A DNA stretch of 64,000 nucleotides from contig LR743504.1 in NCBI GenBank assembly GCA_902712845.1, positions 780,001-844,000 on the forward strand, in the 5' to 3' direction. This DNA is from Methylobacterium bullatum. GTDB lineage: Bacteria > Pseudomonadota > Alphaproteobacteria > Rhizobiales > Beijerinckiaceae. The notes below the pieces were generated by a model. The model did not search any database and was not told the DNA's origin. It saw only the letters and a program-made list of their open reading frames with translations. Positions 34,969 through 42,700 of this stretch are shown piece by piece (the stretch's first letter is position 1; each line of letters starts with the position of its first letter). The position numbers and the translations under genes were made by a program.

Positions 34969-35793
34969 TTATGCCGCTTCGAGAAGCGGCTTGTTGAAGT
35001 AGGCGTGGTCTGGGGTTTTGCGCCCCAGGCTCGAATGCAGGCGTCGTCCGTTGTAGAAGTCGAGGTATCGGCCGATTGATGCCCGGGCATGGCTGACGGT
35101 CTCATAAGCCCGGAGATAGACCTCCTCGTATTTCAACGATTTCCAGAGCCGTTCGACGAAGACGTTGTCACGCCACGCGCCCTTGCCGTCCATGCTGATC
35201 TTGATCTCCTTGGCCAGCATGACCTTCGTGAAGTCGTTGCTGGTGAACTGCGAACCCTGATCGGTATTGAAGATTTCGGGTTGCCCGAAGCGAGCCAAGG
35301 CCTCTTCGACGGCCTCGATGCAGAAGTCCGCCTGCATCGTGATGGACAGCCGCCAGCTCAGCACCCGCCGGCTGAACCAGTCGACGACGGCAGCGAGATA
35401 GACGAAGCCCCGGGCCATGGGAATGTAGGTAATGTCCATGGCCCAGACCTGATTGGGGTGCGTCACCGGCAGCTTGCGGAGCAGGTAGGGGTAGATCTTG
35501 TGGCCCGGCGCCGGCTTCGACGTGTTCGGCCTGCGGTAGAGTGCCTCGATCGCCATGCGCTTCATCAGCGTCGCGACGTGCAGGCGGCCAACGCTGATGC
35601 CTTCCCCGGCCAGTAGGTCGCGCAGCATACGGCTGCCGGCGAAGGGATATTCCAGATGCAGTTCGTCGATCCGTCGCATGAGTGCGAGATCGGCGGCCGA
35701 GACAGGGCGCGGCAGGTAGTAGACGCTTCCCCGGCTGATCCCGAGTTCGCGTGCCTGCCCGGCAACCGGCAGAGCATGGGAGCGGTCGATCAT
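34969..35793 (-). CDS. IS3-family transposase OrfB (copy 2)
   Basis: 274 residues, identical in sequence to the OrfB at 24521-25345, with complete DDE residues (WAMDITYIP, NTDQGSQFTS, FVERLWKSLKYE). The two copies in inverted orientation can recombine and flip the intervening 9.5 kb. OrfB overlaps OrfA by 4 bases (ATGA). Confidence 0.93.
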   Translation of the reverse strand: MIDRSHALPVAGQARELGISRGSVYYLPRPVSAADLALMRRIDELHLEYPFAGSRMLRDLLAGEGISVGRLHVATLMKRMAIEALYRRPNTSKPAPGHKIYPYLLRKLPVTHPNQVWAMDITYIPMARGFVYLAAVVDWFSRRVLSWRLSITMQADFCIEAVEEALARFGQPEIFNTDQGSQFTSNDFTKVMLAKEIKISMDGKGAWRDNVFVERLWKSLKYEEVYLRAYETVSHARASIGRYLDFYNGRRLHSSLGRKTPDHAYFNKPLLEAA

Positions 35794-36104
35794 CGTCTTG
35801 CGCTCGGCAACAGTCCGGCCTTGTCGAGCGCGCCTTCCAAAAAATCGTTGGCCAGCGTGAGCTCTCCGATCTTGGCATGCAGCGTCTTCACGTCGATCAC
35901 TGGCGTGGCGGCAATCACGGTGGCCTCAGATCCGAAGACGCCGGCGGCCCCTTCCAGAAGTTGGGAACGCCACTGCGTGATCTGATTGGGATGCACATCA
36001 AACTGCTGCGCCAACTCGGCCAGCGTCTTCTCGCCGCGCACTGCTGCCAACGCCACCTTCGCCTTGAAGGCAGGGCTGTGGTTCCGCCTGGGTCTCTTCG
36101 TCAT
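35790..36104 (-). CDS. IS3-family transposase OrfA (copy 2)
   Basis: 104 residues, identical to the OrfA at 24210-24524. DNA-binding helix-turn-helix near the N-terminus (TLAELAQQFDVHPNQITQWR). It begins 84 bases inside the element's left inverted repeat. Confidence 0.92.
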   Translation of the reverse strand: MTKRPRRNHSPAFKAKVALAAVRGEKTLAELAQQFDVHPNQITQWRSQLLEGAAGVFGSEATVIAATPVIDVKTLHAKIGELTLANDFLEGALDKAGLLPSARR

Positions 36105-36148
36105 CGTCTCTCCTGATCGCAGCCATCCTGGCCGCCTTCAGGCAGACA

Positions 36149-36228
36149 ATCCACTCAGCCCGCTGTGCAGATTTGCCGAGCCACCTCTATCCACTCAGCC
36201 CGCTGTGCAGATTTGCAGAGCCACCTCT
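36149..36228. repeat. 40-bp tandem duplication of the IS left end
   Basis: The terminal 40 bases of the element (36149-36188) are repeated directly at 36189-36228 with a single C-to-A change. The second copy is a remnant of an IS end from an earlier insertion or deletion. Confidence 0.85.
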
Positions 36229-36566
36229 CCTTGGTCCGGCTGCGAGGTCGGCCCAAGAGCCAGCGGGTGGATAATGGACCGGAGTTCGCCGGGCGCATGC
36301 TCGACCAATGGGCCTATCTGAACGGGGTCGAGATCGACTTCTCACGACCAGGCAAGCCGACCGACAACGCCTACATCGAGTCGTTCAACGGCCGCCTACG
36401 AGCGGAATGCCTGAACGCTTCGTGGTTCCTGTCGCTGGCTGATGCCCGCGAGCGCATCGAGGACTGGAGGTGCCACTACAACGAAGATCGACCCCACACG
36501 GCCCTGGGCGGCTTGACGCCCCGAGCCTTCGCCGACCAAGCTGTCATAGCCCGAGAACTTGCATAG
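36229..36566 (+). pseudogene. C-terminal fragment of another IS3-family (IS407-like) transposase
   Basis: About 112 codons remain: DNGPEFAGRML, GKPTDNAYIESFNGRLR (with the catalytic Glu) and EDWRCHYNEDRPHTALGG. These are the end of an IS407-group OrfB; the N-terminal two thirds, with the first catalytic Asp, are missing. It abuts the duplicated IS end, so an IS insertion or deletion cut it. The 80 bases after the stop probably include the old right end. Confidence 0.82.
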
Positions 36567-36686
36567 GCCGTGGACCACAAACGGGGTCAACTCCAATCGG
36601 CGGAGGATCATCAGCTCCACATGGAGGAAAAAGCGGGGGGCACGTCAAACCCTTCATACGGAACTCAGTCAAAGCGGGAAACGATC

Positions 36687-36727
36687 CAAAAGAAAGCCCC
36701 GCGTGCCGGATCAGTGGCACACGGGGC
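36687..36727 (-). terminator. Rho-independent terminator of the adhesin gene
   Basis: Read on the minus strand: arms GCCCCGTGTGCC and GGCACGCGGGGC (12 bases, one mismatch), 8-base loop, then TTTCTTTT. It lies 31 bases after the adhesin stop. Confidence 0.8.
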
Positions 36728-36736
36728 TCGCTATAA

Positions 36737-36748
36737 CCTCATATGAGG
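36737..36748. repeat. Palindrome CCTCATATGAGG, downstream copy
   Basis: Perfect 12-base palindrome just after the adhesin stop. The same sequence occurs upstream of the gene at 45264-45275, and a 10-base core at 45220-45229. Confidence 0.6.
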
Positions 36749-36757
36749 CAGTCGATA

Positions 36758-39700
36758 CTACAGTATGAAATCGTTCGCATGCAGGGCTTCGATCGTGCCT
36801 CGCAGGACGATCTGGAAGTCCGCCTTGCCGTTTCCATCGACGTCACCCTCGATGATTGTCGAGATTCCAGAGGCGACGGCGTGGAGTTCTCCCTTATGCT
36901 TGGTGAACGCCCCCTCGATGAAGGAGAAGGACTGGTCTGTCGCGGCTCCACTCACGGCTTGAATGACAGACAGGTCGATGTGATCGAAACCCACCTTGAA
37001 GTCCAGGATTGCATCGCGGTTCGCGGTACCGGTGCCGCTATCGCTCACCGTCTTGAAGACGAACGTGTCGTTTCCTGCTCCACCCACCAGGGTGTCCTGG
37101 CCCAGTCCACCGACGATCACATCCTTGGCCGCTCCTCCCACGATCGTATTGGCAAACTCGTTGCCTGTTAGCGTGAGAGCATTGGAACCAAAGGCCCGGA
37201 GAGCTTCGATCTCCACGCCCGACTCCAGCGCGTAACTGACGCTGGCGTAGACCGTGTCGGTACCGGTCGTCTCGATCACATGATCGTTCACGTTGTCGAC
37301 GTAGTAGCTATCGTTGCCGGCGCCACCGGACAGCGTGTCCGCCCCCGTCTTGCCGTCGAGGATGTCGTTGCCCTCGGTTCCGACGATCCTGTTGGCGAAG
37401 TTGTTGCCGGTCAGAGTCAGCCCCGTTGAACCCGAGCCTTCGAGAGTCTCGATTTCCTGGCCCGCCTTCAGCGTGTAGCTGACGGACGCTTGGACCGTGT
37501 CGTTACCGGCTTGAGCCGCCTCGGTCACCTGATCGCCAGCATTGTCGACAAAGTAGGTGTCGTCGCCGAGGTTGCCGAACAGCGCATCGATGCCGGCCTT
37601 GCCATCGATGACGTCGTTACCGGACGTTCCGACGATCCTGTTGTCGAACTCGTTGCCGGTCAGTGCGAGACCGACGATTCCGAAACCGCGGAGCACTTCG
37701 ATTCCCTGGCCAGCCCCGAGGGTAAAGTTCACGCTGGTCCGCACGGTATCGGTGTCACCGCCCGGTGACTCGATGACCAGGTCACCGATATTGTCGATGA
37801 TGTAGGTGTCGGCACCGCCCAATCCGGTGAAGGTTTCGGCTCCGGTGGTGCCGCGGAACGTCTCACTGCCACTTGTGCCGGTGTAGCCATCGATTGTTAG
37901 GGTACCGGCAGGATTGACCGCCGTCCCGCTGATGTCGAAGGGATTCCCGCTCACATCGGCGATCGAGGCTCCATTCAAGGAGACACCGGTGATCGCAAGG
38001 TCGCTGGAAATCTGGTCGACGAGCACCGTGTAGTCGAACACGAGGCTCGTCCCCGTCGATTTCTCCTGGCTGTAGAGTGCGGTCGTTCCATTGCTCAGGG
38101 TGAGCACCAGCGCGCCGCCGTTCGAGACGATCACGGCTTCGGACATGGCCAAGGTGAAGGAGACGATCTGACCCGTGACCAGCGTTCCCGAACCATCCGT
38201 GATGCCAGCACCGGAGACCGACACGGTGAGTACCGTCGGTGCCAGGGTGTCGACGGTGAAGTTCCCCGTGCTGGCCGTGGTTCCGGTGTTGCCGGCCACG
38301 TCCGTGTACTGGGTGGAGAGGGTGACGACGTTGGTGCTGTCCTCGGAATTGGCGGTCGGGGTCAGCGTCGCGGTGTAGACGACCGATCCGTTCTGACCGG
38401 CGGTGGGGCCGGTCAGTGCGCTCAGCACGCCGTTGCCGCTGACCAGGTCTTCGAGACCGAAGCCCGCGACCGCCTCCGAGAAGGTGATCGTCACGGTCGC
38501 GGTCTCGCCCACCACGAGTGAGGTATCACTCAGTGTGATCGTGGCGGTCGGAGCCGTCCGATCGATGGTGAAGGTTGTACCGACCGTGTCCTGCTTGGTG
38601 TTTCCTGCGATGTCGGTGCTGCTGGTGGTCAGCGTGTAGGTGCCGTTGCTGAGCGGATCGAGCCCCGATTCGGCGAAGGACACGAGGAATTGGCCGCTCT
38701 CATTCGCCACCGCCGTGCCGAGGAGTTCGCCATCCAGGAACACGTCGACCGTCGCACCGGCTTCAGCGGTACCGAAGAAATCCGGCGTCGCGTTGCTGGT
38801 GATCCCGTCGCCGGGCACGCCCTGATCGGAGCCCGATGCCAGTCCGATGGTGGCCACCGTCGTCGCACGATCGATCGTGGCGTTGAAGCTCTCGGTGGTG
38901 ATGTTGCCATTCGCATCCATCACCGAAGCCACGAACGTATAGTTCCGACCCAAAGCGCCGGGCGAGGCGAGGATGGGGCTGACGTTCGTGGTGAAGGAGC
39001 CATTCAGAACCCCGCCGGTCAGGGTGGTGACGAGTTCGTCACCATCCATCACGGCGACATGCACGTCCGTGCCGCTGGCGACACCACTGACGGATCCGCT
39101 GACCGAAAGGGTGTTGTCGCGCGTGATCTTGTCGGTGCCGCTTTGCCCATTGTCCGTCGAGATCGTGAACCCGCCAATGGTCGGTGGTGCCGTATCGATG
39201 GTCAGGCTCAGCGATCCGCCTTGCACCCCTGTATTGCCGACCAGATCGGTATAGTCGGCCCCGTTTCCACCGATCGACAGCGTCGCCGTGCCGGTGATGC
39301 CCAGTTTCGCCGTGAACTCGCCCGTCCAGGTAATGTTATCGTCGCTCGTCAGGGCTCCCAGCGTTCCAGTGGAGGTGTCGTAGGCGACATCGCTGGCCTC
39401 GAAGCCTTCGACGGCCTCCGAGAAGGTGAAGGTCACCGTCGTGGTATTGCCGGCGACGTTGAGGCTTTGGTCAGCCGCGGTGATCGAGATCACCGTCGGG
39501 TTGACGGTATCGACCGCAACCGGATCGGACGCGGTGGAGGCCCCGGCATTGCCGACGAGGTCCTTGAACGCCGTGAGAGTGACCTTCGCGTCGGTCGTGC
39601 TGCCCTCGGTGGCGGTGAACGTGGCCTTAGCCGTGAGTCCGCCATCGGTGAAGACGAGCGTCTCCATATCGATGGTGCCGCCGGTGGCGCTCACATCGAG

Positions 39701-42700
39701 AGAGCCGGCATCGACCGCCTCCGAGAAGGTGAAGGTGACCGTCGAGGACGGAGTGCCGTCGCTGAGGCTGGCCTCGTCGAACGCGATCCCCACCGTCGGG
39801 TTGAGGGTGTCGACCGGGACCGGAGCGGACGGGGTGGAGGTCCCGGCATTGCCGACGAGGTCCTTGAACGCCGTGAGGGTGACCGTGGCGTCGGTCGTGC
39901 TGTCCTCGTCGGCGGTGAACGTGGCCGTGGCGGTGCGTCCGCCATTGGTAAAGACGAGCGTCTCCATATCGATGGTGCCGCCGGTGGCGATTGCATCGAG
40001 AGAGTCAGTATCGACGGCCTCCGAGAAGGAGAAGGTCACCGTCGAGGTCAAGTTGCCGTCATTGAAGCTGATCTTGTCGAACGCGATCCCCACCGTCGGG
40101 TTGACGGTGTCGACCGGGACCGCCGTGGACGCGGTGGAGGTGCCGGCATTGCCGGCGAGGTCCTTGAACGCCGCGAGGGTGACCGTGGCGTCGGTCGTGC
40201 TGTTGTCGGTGGCGATGAAGGTGGCCGTGGCGGAGAGCCCGTCATCGGCGACGACGAGAGAGCCCGGCTCGATGCTGCCGCCGGTGGCGTTCACGATGAG
40301 GGAGGCAGGATCGACGGCTTCCGTGAAGGAGAAAGTGACCTTCGAGGTCAGGTTGCCGTCGCTGAAGCTGCCATCCACGATCACGACCGTTGCCGTCGGC
40401 GCGGTGGCGTCGACCGTGAACGTCTTGACGGTCGGGCTCAGCTTCGTGTTGCCGGCGAGGTCGGTAACGAGAGCCGTGAGCGTGTAGCTGCCATCCGTCA
40501 GGGGGGTGCCGTTCAGGTCCGAATCGGCGAAGGCCAGGGTGTAGCTACCGTTCAGATCGACGACGGCGGTGCCGATCTCGGATCCGTCCAGGAAGAGCTG
40601 GACCGTGGCGCCGACCTCGGCCGTGCCGGTGAAGGCGGGGGTGGTGTGTTTGGTGAGCAGATCGGTGGCACTGACGCCGGTATCCGAGGCCGTCGCGAGA
40701 GCAAAGGTCGGAAGGGCCGTGGTGTTGTCCACCCGTACAGGGCTCAGATCGCTGGTGGTGGTGTTGCCAACGCCATCCGTCGCGGTGGCGCGGAAGATGT
40801 AGCTGCCGTCCAGCAATGAGGGGGTGGATGCCGTCGTGAACGTGCCACCGGTGACCGTGGCGACCAGCGTCACGGGGGCCCCGTTGACGAGCACGGGGTT
40901 GCCGCCGAGATCGAGCACGGCGACGGTCACGGTGGAGCCCGCCTCGACCGTGCCGCTGACCGACAAGGATCGATCGCGGGTGAGGAGGTCCGAACCACTC
41001 GCGCCGGTATCGTCCGAGATCGTTAGCAGCGCGACCGTCGGGTTGACGGTGTCGACCGTTGCGTTGTCTGACATGGAGGGGGCGTTGGCGTTGCCCGCGA
41101 CATCGGTGAAGGCTCCGGTGGACACGTAGATCGAGACCGGCTCGGTGGAGTTCTGATCGGCCGTGACGATGCCGGTATAGGTCAGGCCGTCGAGGCTGGC
41201 GGTCAGATCACTGAGAGTACCGCCGTTGACCGTGACCGCGGTCTTGTCGAAGCCGGCCGAGATCTCGCTCAGGGTGATGGTCACGGCCGAGGTCGCGGCG
41301 TTGTCGCTGAAGGCCTCCGAGACCAAATCGACGGTCACCGTCGGTGCCTGGGTGTCGATGGACAAAGTCTCCGAACCGCCATCCAAGCCCAAGTTTGAAG
41401 CGGAATCGAAATAATCTCCGGTGACGGACAGTGTAGTCGAGCTAACCATGCCCCCAGGCGCGATGAAGTTGCCCGTCCAAATGGTACCACCGTTGGTGCT
41501 CGACACGGTGCCCAGCGAGCCGAGACCGGTGATGGTGACATCGCTCGCGGTGAAGCCGGTCACCGCTTCGGAGAAGGTGAAGGTCACGATCTCGGAGGTG
41601 TCGTTCACATTGAGATCGGAGTCGACCGCCACGATGGAGGTCACCGTCGGTGCCACCCTGTCGACCGTTGCGGTATCGGGAGCGGAGCCGAGGTTGGCGT
41701 TGCCCGCCGCATCGGTGAAGCGTCCTAGGCCCACGGAGACCGAGACCGGCGTGGTGGAGTTCGGATTGGCCGTGACGGTACCGGTATAGGTCATGCCGTC
41801 GTCGCTGGCGGTCAGATCGCCGATGCTCCCGCCGGCGACCGTGACGTCGGACTTATCGAAGCCGATCACGGCCTCAGTCAGTGCGAATGTCACCTCCGAG
41901 GTCGGATTGGTGTCGCTGAAGGCCGTCGATACCAGGTTGACGGTCACCATCGGCGCCCGGGTGTCGATGGTCAGGGTCTCCAAGCCGCCAACCGCGCCCG
42001 GGTTGGAGGAAGCGTCGAGATAGGCACCGCTGACGGCCAGCGTGGCCGAGCCGGTCTGGCCCGCGCTCGCCGTGAAGGTGCCCGTCCAGGTGAGGCCACC
42101 GTTGGTGGTCTCCAAGTCGCCCAGCAAACCGGGACCGGTGACGAGGACATCGTCCTTGGCGAAGCCGGTCACCGCCTCGGAGAAGGTGAAGGTCACCAGC
42201 GTGGAGTTGGAGGTCGAGTTGAGATCGGTGTCGGCGGCCACGATGGAGACAACCGTCGGCGCCACCGTGTCGACCGTCGCCGTGTCGAGGTTGGAGGCGG
42301 TGTTGGAATTGCCCGCCATATCGCCGAAGGCTCCGGCGGCCACGGAGACCGAGAGCAGCGTGGTGGAATCCTCATCGGCCGTGACGATGCCGGTATAAGT
42401 CCCGTCGCCGTTCTTGGTCAGATCGCCGATGACCCCGCCGACGACCGTGACGTCGGAGGCATCGAAGTCGGAGCCGGGGAAGTCGGTCGAGGCCTCGCTC
42501 AAGGTGAAGGTCGCCGTCGAGGTCGGGTTGTCGATGTTGAACGAATCCGCCGCCAGGTCGACGGTTACCGTCGGCGCCACCATGTCGACCGTCGCCGTGT
42601 CGACGAGGGAGGCGGCGTTGCCGTTGGCCGCCGCGTCGTTGAAGCGTTCGGCAGCCACCGAGACCGAGAGCTCCCCGGTGAAGCCCTCATCGGCCGTGAC

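Larger units (their letters stand above)
34908..36188 (-). mobile_element. IS3-family insertion sequence, copy 2 (1281 bp, inverted)
   Basis: Same length and ends as copy 1 at 24126-25406, opposite orientation, and encodes identical proteins. Flanks are ACC (left) and ATC (right), so no target duplication. Immediately outside its left inverted repeat the last 40 bases are repeated at 36189-36228. Confidence 0.92.
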
